Position numbers and translations under genes: made by a program. A DNA stretch of 5,298 nt, taken from Acidimicrobiia bacterium (lineage in GTDB: Bacteria; Actinomycetota; Acidimicrobiia; Acidimicrobiales; Ilumatobacteraceae). The stretch is taken from the NCBI GenBank assembly GCA_030425785.1, contig JAUHYJ010000302.1, positions 1-5,298 on the forward strand, in the 5' to 3' direction. The notes beneath the pieces were generated by a model. That model was not told the origin of the DNA, made no database searches, and saw nothing but the letters and a program-made list of their open reading frames with translations. Within the stretch, counting starts at the first letter, position 1. Each line of letters starts with the position of its first letter. This document shows positions 5,232-5,298 of the stretch, piece after piece.

Positions 5232-5298
5232 TCAACCGGTCATCGCGACAGCTTGATCGTAGACATGTTGGGCGGTGGCCCAGTTGTGGATGCGGCGG
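5232..5298 (-). CDS. Possible 3' end of a minus-strand gene cut by the right edge
   Basis: One minus-strand frame reads RRIHNWATAQHVYDQAVAMTG and ends in TGA at 5234-5232. Its composition (Trp, His, Tyr, Gln, Ala) is ordinary for protein and about 70 per cent of its codons end in G or C. That is below the rest of the window. Only 21 residues are visible and I do not recognise them. If real, the gene would lie upstream of the transporter on the same strand, leaving a 91-base gap that contains the LexA-type box. An open stretch this short is weak evidence. Confidence 0.3.
   Translation of the reverse strand, partial: RRIHNWATAQHVYDQAVAMTG

Noticed and set aside
5265..5298. Plus-strand start ATG 5265, reading MLGGGPVVDAA to the window edge
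   Set aside because: No ribosome binding site precedes it and only 11 codons are visible. It cannot be excluded, and it matters for which gene the LexA-type box serves.

Overview
The window is high-GC DNA whose real reading frames almost always end codons in G or C. GTG and TTG starts are used, and a TCGAAC-N4-GTTCGA LexA-type box is present. Together these suggest an actinobacterium, possibly an environmental lineage such as Acidimicrobiia. The lineage is an inference from style and cannot be fixed from this sequence.

Layout from left to right. (1) The 5' part of a short-chain dehydrogenase/reductase gene lies on the minus strand (1-200) and runs off the left edge. (2) A NarL/DesR-type two-component system lies on the minus strand: a response regulator (2071-2736) followed by a membrane histidine kinase (317-2074), with overlapping stop and start codons. 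(3) A 217-bp divergent intergenic region (2737-2953) holds a nested 36-bp dyad and a 13-bp tandem repeat that runs into the ribosome binding site of the next gene. (4) Two overlapping plus-strand genes encode small membrane proteins of unknown function. The second is interrupted by an in-frame TAG after 16 codons. (5) A convergent intergenic region (4024-4162) carries a perfect 44-bp palindrome with no spacer. (6) An EamA/DMT-family transporter lies on the minus strand (4163-5140). (7) Its upstream region holds the LexA-type box and possibly the 3' end of another minus-strand gene at the right edge.

How the parts may fit together: the kinase would sense a membrane or extracellular signal and phosphorylate the response regulator. 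The divergent control region, with its symmetric dyad, is the obvious candidate target, which would make the two membrane proteins the output of the system. That is inference from gene order. The reductase and the transporter have no evident functional link to the two-component system. No new defence system, mobile element or RNA gene was recognised. The most informative oddities are the in-frame stop codon, the 44-bp palindrome, the 36-bp nested dyad and the LexA-type box before a transporter gene.
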